A stretch of DNA of 17,907 bases, taken from SIAJ01 sp036266155 (lineage in GTDB: Bacteria > Planctomycetota > Planctomycetia > Gemmatales > Gemmataceae). Position 1 is the first letter of the stretch, and every line of letters starts with the position of its first letter. A program made the translations under genes and the position numbers. The notes beneath the pieces were generated by a model. That model worked only from the letters and a program-made list of their open reading frames with translations, did not search any database and was not told the origin of the DNA. Shown here piece by piece: positions 1-8,068 of this stretch. The stretch covers positions 1 through 17,907 of the forward strand of contig DATANR010000224.1 in the NCBI GenBank assembly GCA_036266155.1, in the 5' to 3' direction.

Positions 1-35
1 ATCCTAATCTCAATCTCAATCTCAATCCTAATCTC
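1..35. repeat. Hexanucleotide tandem repeat (AATCTC)n at window edge
   Basis: Positions 6-35 are five consecutive hexamers, four AATCTC and one AATCCT variant (24-29). Positions 1-5 look like the end of another AATCCT unit, so the array probably continues to the left of the window. On the minus strand it reads GAGATT repeats and lies downstream of the DUF1549 gene. No function can be assigned. Confidence 0.8.
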
Positions 36-56
36 TTGTTTTGCTCTGCTTCGTCG

Positions 57-76
57 CCCGTTCATCGAATGACGGG
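57..76 (-). terminator. Hairpin just downstream of the DUF1549/DUF1553 gene, candidate terminator
   Basis: CCCG(57-60) pairs with CGGG(73-76) and TCAT(62-65) with ATGA(69-72), leaving a bulged T at 61 and loop CGA. This gives an 8-bp stem about 8 nt beyond the minus-strand stop codon at 85-87. No T-run follows on the minus strand, so it is not a classical intrinsic terminator. It may only stabilise the 3' end or help a factor-dependent stop. Confidence 0.4.
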
Positions 77-84
77 TGATTTGG

Positions 85-2220
85 TCAGTGTCTCAACACA
101 AACTCATTGACATTCATCAATGCGTGTTGCAAGTCGTACAAGCCGGCGGCCCGATCCGGCAATCCGGCAATGTGCTTGGCAATGACATCCTTCTCCGTCG
201 CGGTCGGCCGTCGGCTCAGCGTCGCCAGATAAATCTGCTCGATGATCCAGGGCGTCTCCTTGCCCGCTTTCAGCCAGCCGGCGACATGGCCGTTGGGCGA
301 CTTGACCTTGGCGACCAGGCCCGCGTTGTTGAGCAGGTGCAGCACGCCGGGAAGCGATGGGTCGTCCTCGCGGGCGCATTCGCACGTCACATCGCGGACC
401 GGTTTCGAGAACGCTTGCAGGAACGGGTGGTTGATGCCGCCCTCGGCGAGTTCCATCGCTCTTGTGCCGACAGGATAACCTTTGAAGCGCTCGGGCACAC
501 CGGTCGCCGACGATGTGGCGTCGAGAATCTGCTCGGCCGACAGCATGCGGATCATCGACTTGGTGAAATAGCGCTCCGGCTTGGCGGCATAGCGCGATTG
601 CTCCGGTCCGGTCGACGCGAGTTGATAGGTCTTTGAATTCAAGATCGTGCGTATAAGCGGCTTCACGCGGTAGCCGTTCTTGACGAAGTCGGCGGCCAGC
701 GCATCGAGCAATTTCGGATTGCTCGGCGGGTTTGTATCGCGGACGTCATCGACGGGGTCGATGATCCCTTTGCCGAGCAGATGGAACCAGCTGCGGTTGG
801 CGATCGAGCGCGCGAAGTAGGGGTTGTCTGCGGCAGTGAGCCAGTCGGCGAAGCGTTCGCGGCGATCGTCGTCGGGGCCGAGCGGGCCGGCGGACGTGCC
901 GAACGCAACGGGCGGCTGGACTTTGCGTGTGCGCGGATGTTGCACTTCACGCGAGCGGTCGAGAAAGACAGTTTCGTGGTCGAGGCCGAACTCGGCCCCC
1001 TTGAACTGCACGCGGGCAAAGAACGCGGCGAGGCCGAAGTAGTCGTCCTGCGTGATCGCTTCGAACGGATGATTATGGCACTTCGCGCATTGCATGCGCA
1101 CGCCGAGGAAGAGCTGCGCGGCCGCCTCACCGGCTTCCTCGGGCGTCCGGGCCACGCGGTAGAAGTTGGCCGCCGGATGGTTGAGCGTGTTGCCGAGTCC
1201 GGTCAGCAATTCACGGGCAAATTCGGTCAGCGGCCGATCATCGCCGACCGTCTTGAGCAGGTAGCGGTGAAAACTGTGGACGCCACGCTCGCTGATCGTC
1301 GCCGGGCTGCCGCGCAAAACGTCGGCCCACTTCAAGGCCCAGAAGGCTGCGTACTCGTCGCGCTCGAGCAACGCATCGATCAGTTTTGATCTCTTGTTCG
1401 GATCGGTTGAATCGAGGAACGCCCGTGCTTCGTCTGGTGTCGGGATCACGCCGATGGTGTCGAGATAAACACGGCGCAGAAAGACGGCGTCGGGCGCGAC
1501 CGGTGCGGGCAGGAGTTGCAGTTCCTGGTGCTTGGCGAACACGAGTTCGTCGACGTAGTTGGCCGGGTCCGGCGCGCGAAACGTGAACGTCGGGTCTTTT
1601 TGCACGTGTGTTAGGCGAACGCTCGCGAACTTGTCGAGATAGCGCACGAGAATGGCCGCCTCGCCGGTGCGCGCGAAGCGGACTTGGCCCATCGGCGTCA
1701 CCGGGGCGACGTCCGCATCGCTCGACGTGAACACCGCGAGGCCCGTGACGTCGCGCGACGTGCCCTCTTTGAACGTGGCCCGCGCCGTGAGCTGGCCCTC
1801 GTTGCCGGAAGGGGCGGTCGCTTCGAGCCGCACGAGGCCGGCGGGCTCGCTGTCCATGCAGCCCTCGCCAATCCAGCGGGCGATCGCCTTGTAAGCGGCG
1901 CTTTCGAGCCCAAGGATCGCCCCGCCGCCGTGCCGCGTCCGGCCGGTGCCCTTGAGAAGAATGAGGCTGTCTTCCGGGTGAACGCGGTCGATCCGCCGGC
2001 CGCCTTGGTCGCGGACGAGTGTCGCGTAATCGAGATCGGCGTCGTAACCGCGGAGCGAGAGGCGGAAACCGTTCTTCCCCTGCGGCGAACCGTGACAGGC
2101 CCCCTGGCTGCAGCCGGCCCGCGACAGGGCGGCGATCACGTCGCGGCGGAACAAGACGGTGTCGTCGCCGATCGCGGCGAGCGGGCAGACGACGACGATC
2201 AGCAGAACCAGGCGCGTCAT
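85..2220 (-). CDS. Exported DUF1549/DUF1553 planctomycete cytochrome-like protein with Ig-like domain (locus A)
   Basis: A 711-residue protein. I chose the ATG at 2220 because it starts a clear signal peptide (basic MTR, then a hydrophobic run ending near AAIGDD) with GGAAA 7 nt upstream; the reading frame stays open further upstream but that part reads through the intercistronic hairpins. Domains seen: an N-terminal cytochrome-like segment with C37-x4-C42-H43 followed by a GKNGFRLSLRGYD block; a bacterial Ig-like (Big_2 type) domain at about 131-206; DUF1549 at about 221-406 with a second heme-type motif C378-x2-C381-H382; DUF1553 at about 451-706. The combination is characteristic of planctomycetes. 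Heme binding is likely from the motifs but unproven, and no substrate is known. It is the second gene after the PPC-domain gene (80-bp gap), so the two are probably cotranscribed, with the DUF1501 partner divergent. Confidence 0.9.
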   Translation of the reverse strand: MTRLVLLIVVVCPLAAIGDDTVLFRRDVIAALSRAGCSQGACHGSPQGKNGFRLSLRGYDADLDYATLVRDQGGRRIDRVHPEDSLILLKGTGRTRHGGGAILGLESAAYKAIARWIGEGCMDSEPAGLVRLEATAPSGNEGQLTARATFKEGTSRDVTGLAVFTSSDADVAPVTPMGQVRFARTGEAAILVRYLDKFASVRLTHVQKDPTFTFRAPDPANYVDELVFAKHQELQLLPAPVAPDAVFLRRVYLDTIGVIPTPDEARAFLDSTDPNKRSKLIDALLERDEYAAFWALKWADVLRGSPATISERGVHSFHRYLLKTVGDDRPLTEFARELLTGLGNTLNHPAANFYRVARTPEEAGEAAAQLFLGVRMQCAKCHNHPFEAITQDDYFGLAAFFARVQFKGAEFGLDHETVFLDRSREVQHPRTRKVQPPVAFGTSAGPLGPDDDRRERFADWLTAADNPYFARSIANRSWFHLLGKGIIDPVDDVRDTNPPSNPKLLDALAADFVKNGYRVKPLIRTILNSKTYQLASTGPEQSRYAAKPERYFTKSMIRMLSAEQILDATSSATGVPERFKGYPVGTRAMELAEGGINHPFLQAFSKPVRDVTCECAREDDPSLPGVLHLLNNAGLVAKVKSPNGHVAGWLKAGKETPWIIEQIYLATLSRRPTATEKDVIAKHIAGLPDRAAGLYDLQHALMNVNEFVLRH

Positions 2221-2239
2221 TGTTAATTTCCAACCGTGG

Positions 2240-2292
2240 CGGCAACATTCCGATGTTGCCGTGGCGATCCAGCACAAGATCGGAATCTTATG
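2240..2292 (-). promoter_or_regulatory. Two tandem hairpins with complementary loops in the intercistronic gap
   Basis: In mRNA (minus) sense, hairpin 1 (2292-2273) is CATAAGAT-TCCG-ATCTTGTG, fully paired with one G-U. Hairpin 2 (2261-2240) is CGGCAACAT-CGGA-ATGTTGCCG, a perfect 9-bp stem. Both have 4-nt loops, and TCCG is the reverse complement of CGGA. The pair fills most of the 80 nt between the PPC-protein stop and the DUF1549 ATG, ending 19 nt before that ATG. Possible roles are transcript processing or stability, control of translation of the downstream gene, or a mobile palindromic repeat. Stems and loops are directly visible; the role is inference. Confidence 0.6.
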
Positions 2293-2300
2293 CCACGTTG

Positions 2301-4532
2301 CTACTTCTTCTTCGCGGGCGGTGGCACTTCGGCTTCAAGCAACTGGCCTCGTACCTCTTCCTCGAACCCGCACACCGTCGCCATCGTGTGATGTTGCACG
2401 TTGTATCGGCCAGGGTTGATGTCCGGCGCCGCCTTTACATCGACGTCGACGCCATCCTGGCCCTTGGGGATCGTCACCGTCTCCGGAAAGACGAGTCCGT
2501 TGACGGGCGCCAGTCGAACCGTCATCGCCCCATCAAATGTCTTCACGCGCGTGGCCGTGACGCGGACGCGGGTCGCAGTGCCGGGCATCAGCGTCACTTT
2601 CGCCGGCTCGCTCGCAATCGCAAATGCGGTCGTCAAATTCAATTCGAACGTGCGGATCAACGTAGTTCGGCGACCCTCATGCATTCCGGTGGCCGACACT
2701 TCGACGCGTGTCTTGCCGATGTTGGCGAGGATGCGCGAGTGGATCGAGCCCGTCGTTGGTGTGAACTCTGCGTAGACGCGTGTACGGCCCTCGGCCTTGT
2801 CGGCGAGTTGGCCGCCCTTGGCGGCGAACGCAATCGGGTCTGTGAAGCCGGCGCGTCGGGTTGTTTTGATCGGGAACTCCGCGTGTTGATAGCGTGCCAG
2901 CGTGACCGATTGCTCCGGCAACTCGATCTCGAACGGGGCCGGTGGCGTGACTTGCACGGCGAAGCGTTCGGCAAGCGACGCGGGCAGGCGCTTCTGATCC
3001 TCACGCAGCGCGATCGGGATCAGATCGACGTTGATGAGCTGGCGATCGATCAACGGCTTCGTGCGGACTGGTATGTTGTCGCCGTGGCCGTTAGCCGTGG
3101 TCGTCTCGGAAAGAATTTGAATGGTCGCCAAGCCGAGCGGAGCAGTCGCGTCGGCTTCGAGCCGGCAGACAATGGCTGTGTCCTTCTCGCCGATTTCCGT
3201 CGGCGTGAGTCGCAGGCCCGGCGGCGCGCCGACGAGTTTCAACCTGATCGGCGTCGCCGGGCCGGTGCGCGTGACGAGGATCGGGATCGGCTGATACGAA
3301 CCTTGCGGGATGTTCAGCCCCTCGACCTCGGCGACGAGCCGCGGCGGGAACGGGGCGTCGCGAACGGTCACGCGATAGGCGAACGCCTGCCCGCCGTCGT
3401 GAAGCTGATCACGTACTGTGAGCCCATACAGCCCGGCCGCGGGAGCGGTGAATTCAAGATTAATCTCATCGTTCGCATCTGTTCCGCGCCGCTGTTCGCG
3501 GCCGACGCGGTCCGTGAGAACGACTTCCAGATCGGCCGGCGACCCGAGCCACTTTGCTTCGGCACGCACATGGATCGATTGTCCCTTGGCCAATTCGAAC
3601 GCGAACGCGTGCTTGTCGCCGGGGCGAGCGAGGACGCCGTGCAATTCGCCGGGTACGCGGGCGAGCGTCGCTTGCGTCTTGCCTGTCAGCAGAAACATAT
3701 CGAGTGGCGCGAACGGGTTGGCTCGTAGTGGCGACACATTGAATGCAAGTGTCGTGGCCGGCAACGCAGCCAGTGCAGAGGCTTGCGCGCGTTTTTCATC
3801 CGGCGCGCGACCGATGCCCGCATTGCCCGCGGCCATCGGCGGGATGGCGGGAAAAGCGCCAACGCGAAGCACGTATTGGAAATGCTCCGACCCGCGGTAG
3901 CGTGCCTCGCGGACCTCGACGATGTGCATGCCCGCCTCGCGGAACTCGTGTTCGAAACGGCAATCGAACATCAGCCCCGGATCGTTGTCGCGCTGGGCGA
4001 CGATCTTGCCGTGCGGGTCGCGGATGGTCACGAGTGCATCGGCATCTTTGCCGAAGCGATTGGCGATCACTTCGAACGAGAGCCGTTGACCAGCCTTCAC
4101 ATTCAACGGGAAGCGATCGACTTCGGCCTCGCGGAAGTGGCCCCAGATAGCGACAGGCGGCTCCAGCGTCGCGCCGGCCGGTCGCACGGGCAAATCTTCA
4201 ATCTGAAACAGATGCGCGTTGCTCAATCCATTTCGCGTGGCGACGCGGATTCCGCACAGGCCGGCGGGCGCGTCCGTGGCAACGGTGACGTCAAACGTGG
4301 CACGATCGGAACGGCTCTCCACGGGCTTGGCCGTCACTTTACCCGCCGGCAGCGAGGTCCAGACGTCTAGCGCCGCGTCCAACTCGTGACCGACGAAGGT
4401 GACACGCGTCGTCTTTCCAATCTGAGCGACTGGCGGCTCGGCGTGTTCGACAAAGATATCGGCGCGCGCGGTTACCTGAGCTAGCACAGCGAAGACGAGG
4501 ACAAAGCGAAAATGATCGATCGGAAAACTCAT
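2301..4532 (-). CDS. Exported protein with two pre-peptidase C-terminal (PPC) type domains
   Basis: A 743-residue protein starting at ATG 4532, chosen because it begins a signal peptide (MSFPIDHFRFV, hydrophobic core, cleavage probably after ARA). The upstream in-frame extension to 4691 overlaps the divergent DUF1501 gene and looks non-coding. After an Ig/TIG-like N-terminal stretch there are two beta-rich PPC-like domains, at about 130-225 (VDRFPLNVKAGQRLSFEV) and about 297-392 (HAFAFELAKGQSIHVRAEA, DLEVVLTDRVG), then further beta-sandwich segments to a Pro/Lys tail (PPPAKKK). No catalytic motif is visible; PPC domains are usually accessory, binding or targeting modules on secreted proteins. 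It heads the minus-strand pair with the DUF1549 gene and diverges from DUF1501 (137-bp gap). No convincing Shine-Dalgarno. The PPC assignment is by pattern; the overall role is unknown. Confidence 0.85.
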   Translation of the reverse strand: MSFPIDHFRFVLVFAVLAQVTARADIFVEHAEPPVAQIGKTTRVTFVGHELDAALDVWTSLPAGKVTAKPVESRSDRATFDVTVATDAPAGLCGIRVATRNGLSNAHLFQIEDLPVRPAGATLEPPVAIWGHFREAEVDRFPLNVKAGQRLSFEVIANRFGKDADALVTIRDPHGKIVAQRDNDPGLMFDCRFEHEFREAGMHIVEVREARYRGSEHFQYVLRVGAFPAIPPMAAGNAGIGRAPDEKRAQASALAALPATTLAFNVSPLRANPFAPLDMFLLTGKTQATLARVPGELHGVLARPGDKHAFAFELAKGQSIHVRAEAKWLGSPADLEVVLTDRVGREQRRGTDANDEINLEFTAPAAGLYGLTVRDQLHDGGQAFAYRVTVRDAPFPPRLVAEVEGLNIPQGSYQPIPILVTRTGPATPIRLKLVGAPPGLRLTPTEIGEKDTAIVCRLEADATAPLGLATIQILSETTTANGHGDNIPVRTKPLIDRQLINVDLIPIALREDQKRLPASLAERFAVQVTPPAPFEIELPEQSVTLARYQHAEFPIKTTRRAGFTDPIAFAAKGGQLADKAEGRTRVYAEFTPTTGSIHSRILANIGKTRVEVSATGMHEGRRTTLIRTFELNLTTAFAIASEPAKVTLMPGTATRVRVTATRVKTFDGAMTVRLAPVNGLVFPETVTIPKGQDGVDVDVKAAPDINPGRYNVQHHTMATVCGFEEEVRGQLLEAEVPPPAKKK

Positions 4533-4591
4533 CGGCCGACTGAAGGAAGGCGGAAATTCGGCGGGGCGGTCTATGGCGGGAGTGGTGAGTA

Positions 4592-4600
4592 TGGTACACT
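4592..4600 (+). promoter_or_regulatory. Extended -10-like element TGGTACACT before DUF1501 (locus A)
   Basis: TG-N-TACACT resembles an extended -10 box, with TACACT at 4595-4600, about 70 nt before the DUF1501 ATG, in the divergent 137-bp gap. No good -35 hexamer is visible 16-18 bp upstream. The near-identical GGTACAAT occurs before two other plus-strand genes in the window (10048, 14803). A candidate only. Confidence 0.35.
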
Positions 4601-4669
4601 CATCGGAAGACTGATACAAGCGATTGCCTGCCGAACCCGCCTTCCCGCCACGTTCGTTCGAGACCTGCC

Positions 4670-6046
4670 ATGCTCTTCTTCTCGGGCCCACGCCCTGAAA
4701 CTGGCTTCACTCGCCGTGAAATGCTCCGCGTCGGCGGCCTCGCATTGGGCGGACTGTCGCTGCCGACGCTGCTCGCGAGCGCGGCACCCAAGGGCGGCTC
4801 GTTCGGCAAGGCGAAGAACTGCATCATCCTTTATCTGTCCGGCGGGCCGGCGCAGCTCGATACCTTCGATCCGAAGCCGGACGCCCCGGAAGACGTGCGC
4901 GGCGAGTTCAGCACCATCGCCACGTCGCTGCCCGGCGTGCGTTTCTCGGAGCTGTTGCCGAACGCCGCGAAGTGGATGCACAAATCGGCCCTCGTGCGGA
5001 CGGTGTACCACGACCACAACGATCATGGCCGTGGGTCGTATTGGATGTTCACGGGCTATCCGTATCCCGGCTCGGTCCCCGACGTGAACTCGATGAGCCG
5101 GGCGGATATGCCGCACATGGGTTCGTGCGTGGCGAAGCTGGCGCCGGGCAAGGGGCCGATGTTCCCATTCGCGATCGTGCCGCACCGCATGGACGTCGCC
5201 GGCGGGCGTCGAGCCGGCCAGTTCGCGGGCTGCCTCGGCGGCAAGTACGATCCGCTCCTCACCGGCGGCAACCCGAACGCGGACGACTTCAAGCTCGACA
5301 ACCTGCCACTCGCGCCGAGCGAGGATGCGAGCGTCGTCAAACGCCGGCTCACGCTAGTCGAGCAACTCAACGCCCAATCGGCCGACCTCGACGCGCTGGC
5401 CCAGAGTCAGGCGATCAAGGATAGCCAGGCGAAGGCGCTGGAAGTGATCTCGTCGCCGCAGGTGCGCAAGGCCGTCGATCTGTCGAGCGCGGGCAAAGAA
5501 CTGCGTGAGCGCTATGGCCGCAACCTCTTTGGCCAGTCGGTGCTGCTGGGCAAGCGACTGCTCGATGCCGGCGCCCGGCTGGTGCAGTGCAACTGGCAGC
5601 GGACGCAGGGCATCAACGGCTTCGCGTGGGACACGCACTGGAACAACTTCAGCGCTCATAAGGAAGACCTGGTCCCGCCATTCGACCGGGCGTTCCATGC
5701 ACTAATGACCGATCTCGACAAGACCGGCCAACTCGACGAGACGCTCGTCGTCGTGGCCGCGGAGTTTGGACGCTCACCCAAGATCACGCGCAGCAACAGC
5801 GGCCGCGAACACTGGCCGGACTGCTTCAGCGTCCTCTTCGCCGGCGGCGGCATCAAAGGCGGCCAGGTCTATGGCCAATCGGACAAGATCGCGGCGTACC
5901 CGAAAGAAAACCCGGTCACGCCGGCCGATTTCACGGCGACGATCTACCACTGCCTGGGAATCGATCCGACGGGCGAGACGCACGATCAGGGCGAGCGGCC
6001 GATTGCGTTGTCGAAGGGGAGCCCGATTGCGGTGCTGGTTGGATAG
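4670..6046 (+). CDS. Tat-exported DUF1501 protein (locus A)
   Basis: A 458-residue protein. The N-terminus carries a twin-arginine signal: FTRREML (R15, R16) followed by a Gly/Ala/Leu hydrophobic segment ending near LLASAA, so it is probably exported folded. The rest is DUF1501: LSGGPAQLDTFDPKP at 56-70, an HDHNDHGRG block near 110, and AEFGRSPKI with E365-R368, followed by a GREHWPDCFSVLFAGGG block. DUF1501 is related to the alkaline phosphatase/sulfatase superfamily; its substrate is unknown. Length is usual for the family. The ATG at 4670 fits the Tat signal, with only a weak SD. It is divergent from the PPC/DUF1549 pair, the classic partnership for these families. A long inverted repeat starts 18 nt after the stop. 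Confidence 0.92.
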   Translation: MLFFSGPRPETGFTRREMLRVGGLALGGLSLPTLLASAAPKGGSFGKAKNCIILYLSGGPAQLDTFDPKPDAPEDVRGEFSTIATSLPGVRFSELLPNAAKWMHKSALVRTVYHDHNDHGRGSYWMFTGYPYPGSVPDVNSMSRADMPHMGSCVAKLAPGKGPMFPFAIVPHRMDVAGGRRAGQFAGCLGGKYDPLLTGGNPNADDFKLDNLPLAPSEDASVVKRRLTLVEQLNAQSADLDALAQSQAIKDSQAKALEVISSPQVRKAVDLSSAGKELRERYGRNLFGQSVLLGKRLLDAGARLVQCNWQRTQGINGFAWDTHWNNFSAHKEDLVPPFDRAFHALMTDLDKTGQLDETLVVVAAEFGRSPKITRSNSGREHWPDCFSVLFAGGGIKGGQVYGQSDKIAAYPKENPVTPADFTATIYHCLGIDPTGETHDQGERPIALSKGSPIAVLVG

Positions 6047-6064
6047 AGTTTTTTGTCATGTCTG

Positions 6065-6175
6065 CCGTTAGCCGCGACGCGCGAGCGGAGCGCGTCAGGC
6101 TCGGCACTCCGGGGGATGAGTGTCCTCTCCGACACGGCAAGCTGACGCGCTCCGCTGGCGCGTCGCGGCTAACGG
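6065..6175. repeat. 34-bp near-perfect inverted repeat between convergent genes (likely bidirectional terminator or mobile palindrome)
   Basis: The left arm 6065-6098 begins CCGTTAGCCGCGACGCG; the right arm 6142-6175 is its reverse complement at 33 of 34 positions, the one difference lying near the arm centre (6083 versus 6157). The 43-nt loop holds two small competing stems: CACTC(6105-6109)/GAGTG(6118-6122) and GTGTC(6120-6124)/GACAC(6131-6135). The element almost fills the gap between the convergent DUF1501 stop (6046) and the sigma-factor stop (6181-6183). It could terminate both transcripts, although no T-run follows on either strand. Length and symmetry also fit a MITE-like dispersed palindrome. 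Confidence 0.8.
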
Positions 6176-6180
6176 CTTGA

Positions 6181-7923
6181 TCACTTCTTCCACTGCTCCC
6201 GGTGCGCCAATCCGACTGATATGCCGAGCAGAGCGTCGGCACGGTCGTTGGGGGATTCAATCTTCTCGACCCACTTGATGGCGCCGGCGGCGTCGCCGGT
6301 GGCTGACTGGAGCATGGCGATTTGCTGAGCCCAAACGTTCGGCTGTCGCGGAGGTTTCGATGCCTCCATACCCTTCCGTAACTCATCGAATAACTTTCGG
6401 GCCGCCGCCTCGTCGCCGGCTTTGCCGTACGCAATCACCAGTTCGCCGAGCCTGTAGAGGCGCCGGTCTTCGGCCTTGATCTCCTGAGCGCTCCTGACGG
6501 CGCCCGCCACGTCACCGGCTTTTACCTGGGCGTCGGCTACCAGCTTCAGGGCGTAGTCACGACGGCCGGAGTCCTTTTGCTCAACATCTTTCCCGTCCTT
6601 GTTCGGAATCTTGAGCACGCGAATCGGTATGGACAACGCAACCTTGACCGCTTCCGTCGTGTCGCCGGCCGCGGCCAGGGCGCTCGCGACTTCGGATAAG
6701 ACGCGGCCGCGGTAATCGTCGGTCTGCGTTTGCGATTTGAGCATGATCGCTTCAGCCGTCTTGCGAGCGTCCGCCGTCAGTCCGGCATGGGCCTGATAGA
6801 AACCGACGTTTGCCAGGGCTTCGGCCCGCGTCGCTTCGGACTTGAGTCCTGCAGCGAGTTTGATCGCCTCCGTGAAGGTGCCGGCGGCTCCGGTTTTGTC
6901 GCCGTAGCGAGCTTGTTCGGATGCAACAGACGTAAGCCGGCCCACCTTTTGAAAGAGCGCCTGGTCGTCCGTCGCCTCGATCGCCTTTACCGCCTCGGCC
7001 GCCTTTTCGAGGACCGCTTTGTGTTCGGCGGATGCCGTCGGTGCCGGAGCCTTCGGCGCTATGGGCGTAGGTTCCTTGCCTTTCGCCGGCTGCCCGGCGG
7101 CCGCGCTCCGATCGGACCACATGCCGATTCCGCCGACCAGCGAGGCAACGACCACAACGCTGGTCAGCACTTTGATCTTGGTCAAGAACATGGCTTTCTC
7201 CACCGCGCGGGTGAGCGCGATTACAGTGGTTGACGCCGCCGGGAAAATCATCGCGGCGTGAACCGTGTCAGCGCGCAGGTTGGGCGGAACGGACGACAGA
7301 CCCTCGCGGGCCAGAAACATAGCGATCGCGGCGGCCGGTGCACCGACACCACGGGCCGACAGCCGTTTGGCGAGTAACCGCCGGGCGGCAGCGAGCCGGT
7401 TTGACAGTGTGCCGTCCGGGATGCCGAGTTGCCGTGCTGCTTGCCGGCGCGTCCGCCCTTCGAGGTCGCAGAGGATCACCGGCAGGCGCATCGACTCCGG
7501 CAATCGGCTCAACTCGCGATCGAGCAAAGCGGACAGGTCGGCAGCCGGCGCGTCCAATTCCATCGCCGGTTGAATCGAGCCGGTCAGCGGGACCTCGCGG
7601 GCGCGACGGCGAGCGGCCATGCGGCGGCCCTCCAGAGCAGTGCGGTAGGCGACGCCGTATAGCCAGTTGGCCAGCCGATCGCGTGGGATAACCGTGGCCG
7701 CTCGTCGGGCAAGCACGACGAAGGTAGCCTGAAAGGCATCTTCTGCGTCGTGCTGACCAAGCATCCGGCGACAGACGCCGAACACCATTGGCCCATGCCG
7801 GTAGACGATCGCCTCGAATGCCTTCGCATCGCGGGTGCGAGCAAAGGCCCCGAGCAGATCGGCGTCCGACGTCGGGTCATCCGTCACCAAATACCGGAGT
7901 GCCTCGGTCAGTCGGCCGTTCAT
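6181..7923 (-). CDS. ECF-type sigma factor fused to a transmembrane segment and helical (TPR-like) repeat domain
   Basis: A 580-residue protein. The ATG at 7923 is fixed by a strong SD (GGAGG, 5 nt spacing). Residues 35-105 are sigma region 2 (AFEAIVYRHGPMVFGVCRRM, EDAFQATFVVLARRA, NWLYGVAYRTAL). Residues 135-190 are sigma region 4 (LPESMRLPVILCDLEGRT, then the helix-turn-helix RRQAARQLGIPDGTLSNRL). After a linker, residues 248-269 form one hydrophobic segment (KVLTSVVVVASLVGGIGM). The remaining 300 residues are Ala/Glu/Lys-rich paired helices resembling tetratricopeptide repeats. Predicted topology: DNA-binding part in the cytoplasm, repeat domain across the membrane. Planctomycetes have ECF groups with long C-terminal extensions (for example ECF01-Gob); membership is my inference. 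No anti-sigma gene is adjacent. The targets are unknown. Confidence 0.88.
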   Translation of the reverse strand: MNGRLTEALRYLVTDDPTSDADLLGAFARTRDAKAFEAIVYRHGPMVFGVCRRMLGQHDAEDAFQATFVVLARRAATVIPRDRLANWLYGVAYRTALEGRRMAARRRAREVPLTGSIQPAMELDAPAADLSALLDRELSRLPESMRLPVILCDLEGRTRRQAARQLGIPDGTLSNRLAAARRLLAKRLSARGVGAPAAAIAMFLAREGLSSVPPNLRADTVHAAMIFPAASTTVIALTRAVEKAMFLTKIKVLTSVVVVASLVGGIGMWSDRSAAAGQPAKGKEPTPIAPKAPAPTASAEHKAVLEKAAEAVKAIEATDDQALFQKVGRLTSVASEQARYGDKTGAAGTFTEAIKLAAGLKSEATRAEALANVGFYQAHAGLTADARKTAEAIMLKSQTQTDDYRGRVLSEVASALAAAGDTTEAVKVALSIPIRVLKIPNKDGKDVEQKDSGRRDYALKLVADAQVKAGDVAGAVRSAQEIKAEDRRLYRLGELVIAYGKAGDEAAARKLFDELRKGMEASKPPRQPNVWAQQIAMLQSATGDAAGAIKWVEKIESPNDRADALLGISVGLAHREQWKK

Positions 7924-8029
7924 GGGGTCCTCCGGCGATACCAGATATTGGTCGAGGATAGGCGGATGCGCCGGCGATTTTCGAAATCTGACGGACCGAT
8001 GCAATGAGACTAACAGATTGGTTGCGTGA

Positions 8030-8046
8030 CTCGGCAGATTGCCGAG
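8030..8046. other. Perfect 7-bp palindrome upstream of the sigma-factor gene
   Basis: CTCGGCA-GAT-TGCCGAG is a perfect inverted repeat with a 3-nt spacer, about 107 nt upstream of the sigma-factor start and close to the larger palindrome at 8069-8113. It could be an operator, or a small stem in the leader or in read-through RNA from the hydrolase gene. No T-run follows. Confidence 0.35.
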
Positions 8047-8068
8047 CGAAGTGCAGCCGTAAATGCGG

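Noticed and set aside
1..35. CRISPR array
   Set aside because: The hexamers are directly adjacent with no spacers, and there is no cas gene; this is a simple tandem repeat.
2019..3728. Long plus-strand open frame of about 569 codons
   Set aside because: It is an Arg-rich antisense shadow of the DUF1549 and PPC genes; it has no recognisable domain, while the minus strand has clear families and signal peptides.
6047..6180. Insertion sequence
   Set aside because: The inverted repeats enclose only 43 nt with no transposase and no visible target-site duplication; at most a MITE-like element.
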